Assembly (NCBI GenBank): GCA_036001065.1
Contig: DASYUQ010000174.1
Span: 1 to 64,000 of the forward strand
DNA length: 64,000 nt
Direction: 5' to 3'
From: Candidatus Methylomirabilota bacterium
GTDB taxonomy: Bacteria; Methylomirabilota; Methylomirabilia; Rokubacteriales; CSP1-6
Notes under the pieces: model-generated
The model's input: the letters and a program-made list of their open reading frames with translations, nothing else
What the model was told of the DNA's origin: nothing
The model's database searches: none
Made by a program: the position numbers and the translations under genes
Shown: positions 50,234-58,657 of the stretch, in pieces
How the letters are laid out: each line of letters begins with the position of its first letter
Numbering within the stretch: position 1 is the first letter of the stretch

Positions 50234-50302
50234 CAGCGTGTCGGCGCCACCTGTTCCTGGGGGGAGGTTTCGGAAGGGGGGCGAAGCCCCCCGCCGAGGC
50301 TT
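50234..50302. repeat. Family A repeat, copy 8 (convergent gap, partial)
   Basis: Lacks the first hairpin but keeps the CTGGGGGGAGGTTTCGGAAG spacer and a GGGGGGC-GAA-GCCCCCC stem. It directly abuts the stop codon of the M23 gene. Confidence 0.7.
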
Positions 50303-51715
50303 CTAGCGGGTCCGGCGGGGACCGGGACGCGCCGGGACGGCCGCCGGCCGCGGCGCCGGGTCGCGTGACTCGGGACTCTTGATCGGGGCCAGGCCCGCCG
50401 CCGCCAGCGGCTCGCTGATCCGGTCCCGAATCCACTTCGCGTCCCACCATTCCAGCGGCGTCACCGAGACGCCGTGCACCAGCACCTCGTAGTGCAGGTG
50501 ATCGCCGATGGCCAGGCCGGTGGTGCCCGTCCGCCCGATCTCCTGGCCCTTGACCACGTGGTCGCCGGCGTTGACGGCGATCGTCGAGAGATGGCTGTAG
50601 AGGGTCATGAGGCCGAGACCGTGATCGAGGATGATCGTGCTGCCGTAGATCGTCAGGGGCCCCGTGAAGAGGACGGTGCCCGTGTTCGCGGCCGGCACCG
50701 GCGCCTGCCTGGTCGAGGCCAGGTCGTAGCCGAAGTGCACCTGCGTGTCGACGTCGCGCCCGGCGTAGACGTACGTGCGCGTCTCGGCGAAGTTCGAGAA
50801 GACCTTGGTGTTCCGGGGCTGCAGGAACGGGCCATCCCAGAGCGGCCGATCGGCGGTCTTGACGGCCAAGCGCCGCTTTTCCGCCTCGGCCTGGCGGCGC
50901 TGGTCACGATTGATGACCAGGAAGGCGTCGAGGAGCGGGCGCGTGGCCGGATGCTGCGGCAGCAGCTCCGGGATCTTGGCCTGGAGGAAGGCGTCCTTGA
51001 TCTCGATCCGGTCCCGACGGAAACGACGGGGCAGCACCTCGGCGCTGATCCCGCGGGACGTGCTGTTGCCGGCCTCATCCTCGGCGGTGACCGTGATGGG
51101 CGTCCCCGCGGCGTAGTCGTAGGGCAGCGCGAAGAAGCCCACGCGCGTGCCCGGCGCCCCCAGCGGAAAGGTCGGGAACGCGAGCGCGCCCACGCGCGTC
51201 TCGGCGCGGGCGGCGTCGCCGGCGCGGACGACGACCAGCGCGGCCCCGCCCGGCGCCAGATAGCGCGTGGCGGCCACGACGTCGAGCTTGGGTGGCGTGA
51301 GGTCGATGGTGACGGGATAGCTGGCGGCGGCGCGCTCGCGGGCGGGGAGCGGACGCCAGAAGTCGTCACGCCCCCACACCTCGATGGTGGCCTCGCCCTC
51401 GCGAAGGCCCCTGGCCGCCGGTTCCAGCGTCACCGCGATCTCGGCGCGGGGGCCCAGCGGGCCCTCCGGCCTGGCGGCGACCACGGGCTGATCGCCCTGC
51501 ACGACGCGCACCTCGACGCGCGCGACGTTGCCGCGGGCCGCCTCGACGACGAAGGTGAGCGGCGTCTTCTGGCCGACGAAGCGCGGCGGCGCCGCCGTCA
51601 CGCGCACGTCCGGCACCGACTGGCGCCAGACCAGATACGACACGGCACCCGCCAGGACGAGGACGAGAAGCACGACGAGGGGAGTCCGGGACCGCCGAGG
51701 CACGAGGCGCATCAT
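50303..51715 (-). CDS. M23-family metallopeptidase (LytM-like) with N-terminal membrane anchor
   Basis: 470 residues from the first of two adjacent ATGs (51715/51712); a GTG at 51736 would add seven residues. N-terminal membrane helix (LVVLLVLVLAGAVSYLVW), a long beta-rich extracellular part, and a C-terminal M23 domain: QVHFGYDLA gives the His/Asp metal ligands and GDHLHYEVLVHG the HxH. The catalytic set is complete, so it may cleave peptidoglycan cross-bridges or activate amidases. A proline/arginine tail ends the protein. It is divergent from nuoL. Confidence 0.9.
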   Translation of the reverse strand: MMRLVPRRSRTPLVVLLVLVLAGAVSYLVWRQSVPDVRVTAAPPRFVGQKTPLTFVVEAARGNVARVEVRVVQGDQPVVAARPEGPLGPRAEIAVTLEPAARGLREGEATIEVWGRDDFWRPLPARERAAASYPVTIDLTPPKLDVVAATRYLAPGGAALVVVRAGDAARAETRVGALAFPTFPLGAPGTRVGFFALPYDYAAGTPITVTAEDEAGNSTSRGISAEVLPRRFRRDRIEIKDAFLQAKIPELLPQHPATRPLLDAFLVINRDQRRQAEAEKRRLAVKTADRPLWDGPFLQPRNTKVFSNFAETRTYVYAGRDVDTQVHFGYDLASTRQAPVPAANTGTVLFTGPLTIYGSTIILDHGLGLMTLYSHLSTIAVNAGDHVVKGQEIGRTGTTGLAIGDHLHYEVLVHGVSVTPLEWWDAKWIRDRISEPLAAAGLAPIKSPESRDPAPRPAAVPARPGPRRTR

Positions 51716-51764
51716 ACCACGGCGGTTGCTTGACACCCCTCCGGGCCCTGGCTAGATTGGCGCG

Positions 51765-53639
51765 GTGTCCACCGCCGTCTGGTTGATCCCCGCCTTTCCG
51801 CTCGCCGGCGCGCTCGTCAACATGCTCGGGGGGCGCGTCATCCGCTCGCGCGCTCACTGGATCGCGGTGCCTGCGCTGGCCGGGTCGTTCCTCGCCGCCT
51901 GCGCGGTCTTGGCGGGGATCTGGAGCGGCCGCACCGTCGCCCCCCGGCTCTTCCCCTGGATCGTCGCCGGCGACTTCGAAACGTCGGTGGCGGCGCAGGT
52001 CGATCCGCTCGCCGGCGTCATGCTGCTGGTCGTCACCGGCGTCGGGTTCCTCATCCACCTCTACTCGGTGGGCTACATGCACGGCGACCCCGGGTACGCC
52101 CGCTACTTCGCCTACCTGAACCTCTTCGTCTTCTCCATGACGATGCTGGTCCTGGCCGGCAACTTCCTGCTCCTCTACGTGTTCTGGGAAGCGGTGGGCC
52201 TCTGCTCCTACCTCTTGATCGGCTTCTGGTACACGCGCCCGGCGGCCGCGCAGGCGGGCAAGAAGGCGTTCATCGTCAACCGTGTCGGCGACTTCGGTTT
52301 CGGCCTCGGCGTCATGTGGCTCTGGACCGCGCTGGGCACGCTGGACTACGCCGACGTCTTCGCCAGGGTCAACCAGCTCTCGCCGGCGGTGGCCACCGGT
52401 ATCGCGCTCCTGCTCTTCATGGGCGCGTGCGGCAAGTCGGCCCAGCTGCCGCTCCACACCTGGCTGCCGGACGCGATGGAGGGCCCGACGCCGGTTTCCG
52501 CGCTCATTCACGCCGCCACCATGGTCACCGCGGGCGTCTACATGGTCGCGCGGAGCCACGCCCTCTTCGAGCGCTCGGGCCTGGCGCTGGAGGTGGTGGC
52601 GTGGGTCGGCGTGGCCACCGCGTTGTTCGCCGCCACCGTCGCGCTCGTCCAGACCGACATCAAGCGGGTGCTGGCCTACTCGACGATCAGCCAGCTCGGA
52701 TACATGTTCGCTGCCGTCGGGCTCGGGGCCTACGCGGCCGGCATCTTCCACCTGGTGACGCACGCCTTCTTCAAGGCGCTCCTCTTCCTGGGCGCCGGCA
52801 GCGTCATCCACGCGCTCGGCGGCGAGCAGGACCTCCGGAAGATGGGCGGGCTGGCCCCCAAGATGGTCACGACGGCGCTCACCATGGCCATCGGCGCGGC
52901 CGGGCTGGCCGGCCTGCCCGGCCTGGCCGGCTTCTTCTCGAAGGACGAGATTCTGGCCTCCGCGTTCGCGGGCGGGCACCGCCTGCTGTGGGCGCTGCTG
53001 CTGTTGGGCGCGTTCCTCACCGCCTTCTATTCGTTCCGCCTGCTCTTCCTGGCCTTCTTCGGCGGCCCCCGCATGCCGCGCGAGGTGGCCCATCATGTCC
53101 ACGAATCGCCGGCGGTGATGACGGTGCCGCTGGCCGTCCTGGCGCTCCTCACCGTGACGGCCGGCTGGGCCCTGGGCGTGCCGTCCGAGCAGGGAACGCG
53201 CTTCGCGCGGTTCCTGGCCCCCGTCTTCCCGCTCCCCGAGGCCGCGCACAGCGGCTTCGTCACCTTCGTCCTGCTGATGCTCAACGTGGTCGTGGCGACG
53301 GCGGGCATCGTGCTGGCGTGGTTCATGTATATGTCGGCCCCGGTGCGGCCGGAGAGGATCGGCCGCCCGCGCCCGCCGATCCAGGCCCTGCTGCTGAACG
53401 CCTACTACGTCGACGCGCTGTACGACCGCGCCATCGTGCGGCCGCTGCTGGCGCTGTCGACGTACATGGCCCGCGTCGTCGACCTCGGCGTGGTCGACGG
53501 TCTCGTGAACCTGGCCGGGCGCGCCATCCTGGCCGGGGCGGCGGGGTTCCGGCGCGCCCAGACGGGGTACGTCGTCAACTACGCGCTGGCGATGCTGGTG
53601 GGCGCGGTGGCGCTGCTCGGCTTCATGCTCACCCGATGA
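51765..53639 (+). CDS. nuoL: NADH-quinone oxidoreductase subunit L
   Basis: 624 residues from a GTG. Antiporter-like Complex I subunit with many membrane helices: FWEAVGLCSYLLIGFW with the key Glu, MGACGKSAQLPLHTWLPDAM with the Lys and the HTWLPDA signature, and LAGFFSKDEILASA. The long lateral helix and a C-terminal anchor are present. Pumps protons with NuoM and NuoN. The genes for subunits A-K are not upstream; a divergent M23 gene is. Confidence 0.95.
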   Translation: MSTAVWLIPAFPLAGALVNMLGGRVIRSRAHWIAVPALAGSFLAACAVLAGIWSGRTVAPRLFPWIVAGDFETSVAAQVDPLAGVMLLVVTGVGFLIHLYSVGYMHGDPGYARYFAYLNLFVFSMTMLVLAGNFLLLYVFWEAVGLCSYLLIGFWYTRPAAAQAGKKAFIVNRVGDFGFGLGVMWLWTALGTLDYADVFARVNQLSPAVATGIALLLFMGACGKSAQLPLHTWLPDAMEGPTPVSALIHAATMVTAGVYMVARSHALFERSGLALEVVAWVGVATALFAATVALVQTDIKRVLAYSTISQLGYMFAAVGLGAYAAGIFHLVTHAFFKALLFLGAGSVIHALGGEQDLRKMGGLAPKMVTTALTMAIGAAGLAGLPGLAGFFSKDEILASAFAGGHRLLWALLLLGAFLTAFYSFRLLFLAFFGGPRMPREVAHHVHESPAVMTVPLAVLALLTVTAGWALGVPSEQGTRFARFLAPVFPLPEAAHSGFVTFVLLMLNVVVATAGIVLAWFMYMSAPVRPERIGRPRPPIQALLLNAYYVDALYDRAIVRPLLALSTYMARVVDLGVVDGLVNLAGRAILAGAAGFRRAQTGYVVNYALAMLVGAVALLGFMLTR

Positions 53640-55162
53640 CGGTGGGGATCCTCTCGGCGGTGACGTTCCTGCCCGCCGCCGGCGGGCTGGCGCTGGCGCT
53701 GGTGCCGCGCCATCGCGCGAACGCCCTGCGGGTAGGCGCGCTCGTCGTCGCCCTGACCACCTTCGCGCTGTCGGTGCCGCTCTACGTCGCCTTCAACGCG
53801 GGGTCGGCCGACTACCAGTTCGAGGAATACGCGCGCTGGATGCCGACGCTCGGCGTGGCCTACCACCTGGGCATCGATGGCATCAGCCTGCTGCTGGTGC
53901 TGCTGACCACGTTCCTGATGCCGATCGCGCTCCTCTCGGCCTGGCACGCGATCGACGATCGCATCAAGGAGTTCGTGGTGACCATGCTCGTCCTCGAGAC
54001 GGGCATGCTCGGCGTCTTCGTGAGCCTCGACCTATTCCTCTTCTACGTCTTCTGGGAGGCGATGCTGATCCCGATGTACTTCATCATCGGGGTCTGGGGC
54101 GGGCCCAGCCGCATCTACGCGGCGGTCAAGTTCGTCCTCTACACGATGGTCGGCTCCGTGCTGATGCTGGTGGCCATCCTGGCCCTCTACTACCAGCACG
54201 GGGCTGCCACCGGGACGTTCACCTTCGATCTGCCGACGCTGGCCCGCTGGGTGGTGCCGGCCGGGCTCGGGCAGGACCTCATGTTCCTGGCCTTCGCGCT
54301 GGCCTTCGCCATCAAGGTGCCTCTCTTTCCCTTCCACACCTGGCTGCCGGACGCGCACGTGGAAGCGCCCACGGCCGGCTCCGTCATCCTGGCCGGCGTC
54401 CTGCTCAAGATGGGCACCTACGGCTTCCTGCGCTTCTGCCTGCCGCTCTTCCCCGACGCCAGCCTGGACTTCGGCCCCCTGATCTTCGCGCTGGCCGTGA
54501 TCGGGGTCGTCTACGGCGCCTGGGTGTCGACCGTCCAGCCCGACCTCAAGAAGCTCGTCGCCTACTCGAGCGTGAGCCACCTCGGCTTCGTCATGCTGGG
54601 GATCTTCACACTGAACACCCAGGGGCTCGTGGGCGGGCTCATCCAGATGGTCAATCACGGGCTCTCGACGGGTGCGCTCTTTCTCCTGGTCGGCATGATC
54701 TACGAGCGCCGGCACACGCGCCTCATCGCCGACTTCGGGGGCCTCTGGAAGGTCGTGCCGGCCTTCTCGGCGGTGCTGCTGCTCGTCTCGCTCTCGTCCC
54801 TGGGACTGCCCGGGTTGAACGGATTCGTGGGCGAGTTCCTGATCCTCGTCGGCGTCTTCCAGGTCAACCGGCTGCTGGCCGCCGCGGCCACCACCGGGAT
54901 CATCTTCGCGGCCGTCTATCTGCTGTGGATGTACCAGCGGGTGATCTTCGGCGAGGTGACGCGCGAGGAGAACCGCCGGCTGCCCGACCTCACGCCCCGC
55001 GAGTGGGTGGTGATCGCGCCGGTGCTGGTGTTCATCGTGTGGATCGGCGTCTACCCGACCGCTTTCACGGGGCCCACCGAGGCCACGATCGATGCGTTGA
55101 TCGCCCAGGTCGAATCGAAGGCCAGCGTGGCCGCCGAGCCGGTGCGGACCTCGCGGCGATGA
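53636..55162 (+). CDS. nuoM: NADH-quinone oxidoreductase subunit M
   Basis: 508 residues, ATG overlapping the nuoL stop (ATGA). YVFWEAMLIPMYFIIGVWGG carries the membrane Glu, IKVPLFPFHTWLPDAHVEAP the Lys and proton path, and LKKLVAYSSVSHLGFVMLG the conserved second half. Typical length and helix pattern for NuoM. The end (AAEPVRTSRR) overlaps nuoN. Confidence 0.95.
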   Translation: MTVGILSAVTFLPAAGGLALALVPRHRANALRVGALVVALTTFALSVPLYVAFNAGSADYQFEEYARWMPTLGVAYHLGIDGISLLLVLLTTFLMPIALLSAWHAIDDRIKEFVVTMLVLETGMLGVFVSLDLFLFYVFWEAMLIPMYFIIGVWGGPSRIYAAVKFVLYTMVGSVLMLVAILALYYQHGAATGTFTFDLPTLARWVVPAGLGQDLMFLAFALAFAIKVPLFPFHTWLPDAHVEAPTAGSVILAGVLLKMGTYGFLRFCLPLFPDASLDFGPLIFALAVIGVVYGAWVSTVQPDLKKLVAYSSVSHLGFVMLGIFTLNTQGLVGGLIQMVNHGLSTGALFLLVGMIYERRHTRLIADFGGLWKVVPAFSAVLLLVSLSSLGLPGLNGFVGEFLILVGVFQVNRLLAAAATTGIIFAAVYLLWMYQRVIFGEVTREENRRLPDLTPREWVVIAPVLVFIVWIGVYPTAFTGPTEATIDALIAQVESKASVAAEPVRTSRR

Positions 55163-56613
55163 CGCCGATCCCCGCGCCGCCGGTCGTGCTCGGCACGCTC
55201 CTGCCCTCGTTGATCGTGGTCGGCACCGCCATCGTGGTGCTCCTGCTCGATCTCCTGCCGCCCCGTGCCAGCAAGGCGCACCTGGGCGCGGTCGCGCTGG
55301 CCGGGCTGGTGGGGGCGCTTCTGGCCACCCTGAGGACGTGGGGCGGCGGGGGCCGCGCCTTCCACGACATGATCGTGCTGGACGACTACGCCCTCTTCTT
55401 CCACATCGTCATCTGCTACGCGGCGGCGCTGATCGTGCTCCTCTCGATGGATTACCTGCGTCGGTTCGGCGCCGAGTCGGGCGAGGGCTACAGCCTCATC
55501 CTCTTTTCCACCGCCGGCATGATGGTGCTCGCCTCCGCCAACGACCTGATCGTCGTGTTCCTGGCCATCGAGCTGATGTCGCTTTCGCTCTACGTGCTGG
55601 CGGGGCTGTTCAAGTGGCGCCGGGAGGCGGGCGAGGCCTCGATGAAGTACTTCCTGCTCGGCGTGTTCGCCTCCGCCTTCCTCCTCTACGGCATCGCCCT
55701 GGTCTACGGCGCCACCGGCACCACCAACTTCGACCGCATCGCGGTGGCCGTCGGCGCGGGGCCGCGCGATCGGCTCTTCCTCGTCGGGCTCGGGATGCTC
55801 CTGGTGGGCTTCGGCTTCAAGATCTCGTCCGTGCCCTTCCACATGTGGGCCCCGGACGTCTACCAGGGAGCGCCCACCAGCGTCGCCGCGCTCATCGCTA
55901 CCGGATCGAAGGCGGCGGTCTTCGCGGCGCTCATCCGCCTGCTGGTGGCCGGCCTGCGCACGGTCCAGCCGGACGCCACCACGCTGCTGTGGGCGCTGGC
56001 CGCGCTCACCATGACCGTCGGCAACGTCGTCGCCATCGCCCAGTCGAACCTCAAGCGGATGCTGGCGTACTCCTCCATCGCCCACGTCGGGTACATGCTG
56101 GTCGGGCTGGTGGCCGGCGGCGCGGCGGGCGCCGGCGCCGTTCTCTTCTACCTGCTGGCGTACACCTTCACCACGGTGGGCACCTTCGGGGTGATCGCGC
56201 TCTGCGAGCGGGCGGGGGAAGAGGCGGTCGAGGTGCGCGATTACGCGGGGCTCGGGCGGCGCCATCCGCTGCTGGCCCTGACGCTCGGCCTCTTCCTCCT
56301 GTCGCTGATCGGCATCCCGCCCCTGGCCGGCTTCGTCGGCAAGTTCTACCTCTTCGGCTCCGCGGTGCGCGCCGGCTACATCTGGCTGGCCGTTATCGCC
56401 GTGCTGAACTCCGCCGTCGCCGCCTACTATTACTTGAGGGTGGTCGTCTACATGTACATGCAGGAGCCGGAGGCGCCCTCGGCGTCGCTGGCGCCGTCCT
56501 TCGCCGGGGGCCTGGCGCTCACGATCGCGCTCATCGGCATCGTGCTCCTGGGGGTGATGCCGGCGCCGTTCGCGGACCTCGCGCAGGCCGCCGTCGCCCC
56601 CCTGATCCGCTAG
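55159..56613 (+). CDS. nuoN: NADH-quinone oxidoreductase subunit N
   Basis: 484 residues, ATG overlapping the nuoM stop. Membrane-arm antiporter-like subunit: AIELMSLSLYVLAGLFKW with the Glu, FKISSVPFHMWAPDVYQGAP with the Lys, and LKRMLAYSSIAHVGYMLVG. The TAG stop lies in a CTAGTGCCGGTCCAACT sequence, one base different from the arm of the family C element. It ends the Nuo block; CaiB follows. Confidence 0.95.
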   Translation: MTPIPAPPVVLGTLLPSLIVVGTAIVVLLLDLLPPRASKAHLGAVALAGLVGALLATLRTWGGGGRAFHDMIVLDDYALFFHIVICYAAALIVLLSMDYLRRFGAESGEGYSLILFSTAGMMVLASANDLIVVFLAIELMSLSLYVLAGLFKWRREAGEASMKYFLLGVFASAFLLYGIALVYGATGTTNFDRIAVAVGAGPRDRLFLVGLGMLLVGFGFKISSVPFHMWAPDVYQGAPTSVAALIATGSKAAVFAALIRLLVAGLRTVQPDATTLLWALAALTMTVGNVVAIAQSNLKRMLAYSSIAHVGYMLVGLVAGGAAGAGAVLFYLLAYTFTTVGTFGVIALCERAGEEAVEVRDYAGLGRRHPLLALTLGLFLLSLIGIPPLAGFVGKFYLFGSAVRAGYIWLAVIAVLNSAVAAYYYLRVVVYMYMQEPEAPSASLAPSFAGGLALTIALIGIVLLGVMPAPFADLAQAAVAPLIR

Positions 56614-56626
56614 TGCCGGTCCAACT
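56610..56626. repeat. Single-arm match to the family C terminal inverted repeat
   Basis: CTAGTGCCGGTCCAACT matches the left arm at 38930-38946 in 16 of 17 positions. A further CTAG occurs at 56663-56666, 40 bases on, but no right arm is visible. Its TAG is the nuoN stop codon. Probably a decayed or solo end of the same element. Confidence 0.55.
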
Positions 56627-56672
56627 ACCTTCGCCATACTTCGTTCTCGGACTGGAGGCGCGCTAGCCGCCG

Positions 56673-57869
56673 GTGAAACGGACGCCGCCGCGGCTGCCGC
56701 TCCAGGGGTATCGCGTCGTAGAGATGGCGCATCACCTTGCCGCGCCCCTCGCCGCCATGCACCTCGCCGACTTCGGCGCCGACGTGGTGAAGGTCGAGAC
56801 GCTGGAGGGCGAGGACTGGCGGCGGTGGGGACGCTCCTCGCCGGCGGGCGACAGCCAGCTCTTTCTCGCCATCAATCGCAACAAGCGCAGCCTGTCGCTC
56901 GACTATGCGCGCTCCGATGGCCGCGCCGTGCTCGATCGCCTGCTGGCCCGGGCCGACGTGCTGCTCACGAACTTCGCCCCCCAGATCCTGGTCAAGCTCG
57001 GGCTCGACGGCCGCGCCCTGGCCCGGCGCCACCGGCGGCTGATCGTGTGCGCGCTGTCGGCGTTCGGCCCCCGCGGGCCGGACGCGCACCGCCGGGCCTT
57101 CGACATCGTGGTCGGGGGCGAGACGGGCCTGCTCCTGCCCCATCCCGACGGGCGGAGCGCGCCGCTCGTCAACGCCGCCCCCATCGCCGACACGGGCAGC
57201 GCGCTGCTGCTGGCCTACGGCGTCACGCTGGCGCTGCTGCAGCGCGAGCGGGGCGGCCGGGCCCAGGTCGTCCAGTCCGCGCTCGTCAATGCCTGCGTCG
57301 CGCTCCAGGCCCACCGCTTCATCTGGCTGGAGGGCGAGGCCGCTCCCGAGACCACGCCGCCGCCGATGGCGATGTACCGCGCCTATCCGACCGCGGATGG
57401 GTTCATCACGGTGGCCGCCATCGCCGAGCGGTTGTGGCAGCGGCTCTGCAAGGTGCTGGGGCTGGAGGCGCTGCTGACCGACCCGCGGTACACGCCGTGG
57501 TCGAACCTCCTCGCCCGGCGCGGCGAGCTGATCGAGACGCTGGAGGCGCGCTTCCGCACGCGCCCGACCGAGGAGTGGCTGAAGGTGCTCGTCGCGAGCG
57601 GCGTGCCGGCCGGCCGCGTGAACTCGGGCCGGGAGGTCTTCGAGCACCCGCAGCTCAGGCTCAACGGCGTCGTGATGGACACGCGCCATCCCCGGGCCGG
57701 CCGCCTGCGCATGATGGGCTTCCCGCTGCGACTCACCGGCACGCCGGCGCGCCTGCGCCGTCACGCGCCGGCGCTCGGCGCCGACACGCGCGCGGTGCTG
57801 CGGGACCTCGGCTATCGCCCGGCGGAGATCCGCCGGCTGGTCGGCGAGCGCGTGGTGCGCGCCCGGTGA
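56673..57869 (+). CDS. CaiB/BaiF-family CoA transferase
   Basis: 398 residues from a GTG. Family III CoA-transferase: GYRVVEMAHHLAAPLAAMHL ADFGADVVKVE at the N-terminus, NRNKRSLSLDYA, and the nucleophile region RAFDIVVGGETGLL with the conserved Asp. MAMYRAYPTADGFITVAA and WLKVLVASGVPAGRVNSGREV are typical. It transfers CoA between carboxylic acids. It opens an operon: its stop overlaps the HAD gene (GTGA). A link to lipid or glycerol salvage is unclear; the fatty or dicarboxylic acid substrate is unknown. Confidence 0.9.
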   Translation: MKRTPPRLPLQGYRVVEMAHHLAAPLAAMHLADFGADVVKVETLEGEDWRRWGRSSPAGDSQLFLAINRNKRSLSLDYARSDGRAVLDRLLARADVLLTNFAPQILVKLGLDGRALARRHRRLIVCALSAFGPRGPDAHRRAFDIVVGGETGLLLPHPDGRSAPLVNAAPIADTGSALLLAYGVTLALLQRERGGRAQVVQSALVNACVALQAHRFIWLEGEAAPETTPPPMAMYRAYPTADGFITVAAIAERLWQRLCKVLGLEALLTDPRYTPWSNLLARRGELIETLEARFRTRPTEEWLKVLVASGVPAGRVNSGREVFEHPQLRLNGVVMDTRHPRAGRLRMMGFPLRLTGTPARLRRHAPALGADTRAVLRDLGYRPAEIRRLVGERVVRAR

Positions 57870-58657
57870 GGGCGCCCCGCCTCCGGCTGCCGCACCGCGG
57901 CTGGCTCTTCGATCTCGACGGCACGGTGTATCGCGGCGAGGCGCTGGTCCCTGGCGCGCGCGAGACGATCCTGGCGCTGCGCGCCGCCGGTCGCCGGGTG
58001 GCCTTCCTCTCCAACAAGCCGCTCCAGACCCGCGGGGACTACGCGCTCAAGCTGACCCGCCTGGGGATCCCCACGCGCGTGGACGAGGTGATCAGCTCGT
58101 CGCTGGTGCTGGCTCGCCACCTGGCGGCCCTCGATCCGGGGGCCCCCGTCTTCGTCATCGGCGAGCCGCCACTGATCGCCGAGCTGGGGGCGACCGGGTT
58201 CGAGGTCCGGCGCGACCACCACGTACGGTGGGTCGTCATCGCCTTCGACCGCACCTTCGATTACGCGAAGCTGAACACGGCGCCGCAGGCCGTGCGGGCG
58301 GGGGCCCGGCTGATCGCCACCAATCCCGATCGCACGTGTCCCACCGAGGACGGCGAGATTCCCGACTGCGCTGGCATGATCGCCGCCGTCGAGGCGGTGA
58401 CGGGCCGGGCGGTGGAGATCATCGTCGGCAAGCCGTCGCCGATCATCCTGGAGGTCGCGCTGGCGACGCTGGGGGTGGAGGCGGCCGACTGCGTTGTGGT
58501 CGGCGACCGCCTGGAGACCGACATCGTCATGGGCAAGCGGCGGGGGCTGGCGACCGTGCTCGTGCTGAGCGGCCTCACGCGTCCAGACGATCCGCGCATC
58601 GCCGAGATCGAGCCGGACGCCGTGATAGGATCGATCCGAGAGCTGATCCAGCCATGA
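57866..58657 (+). CDS. HAD-superfamily phosphatase (NagD/phosphoglycolate type)
   Basis: 263 residues from a GTG overlapping the CaiB stop. HAD motif I WLFDLDGTVYRGE (nucleophile Asp and acid Asp), motif II FLSNKPLQTRG, motif III Lys in IIVGKPSP and motif IV VVVGDRLETDIVMGKR. The C2b cap region is between motifs II and III. NagD-like proteins hydrolyse small phosphates such as phosphoglycolate, glycerol-3-phosphate or UMP; here a glycerol-phosphate role is attractive because of the next genes. Stop overlaps glpD (ATGA). Confidence 0.9.
   Translation: MRAPRLRLPHRGWLFDLDGTVYRGEALVPGARETILALRAAGRRVAFLSNKPLQTRGDYALKLTRLGIPTRVDEVISSSLVLARHLAALDPGAPVFVIGEPPLIAELGATGFEVRRDHHVRWVVIAFDRTFDYAKLNTAPQAVRAGARLIATNPDRTCPTEDGEIPDCAGMIAAVEAVTGRAVEIIVGKPSPIILEVALATLGVEAADCVVVGDRLETDIVMGKRRGLATVLVLSGLTRPDDPRIAEIEPDAVIGSIRELIQP

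Noticed and set aside
52316-53635. Long 5' extension of the nuoM frame
   Set aside because: It overlaps nuoL on the same strand; the ATG at 53636 overlaps the nuoL stop and begins with normal NuoM sequence.
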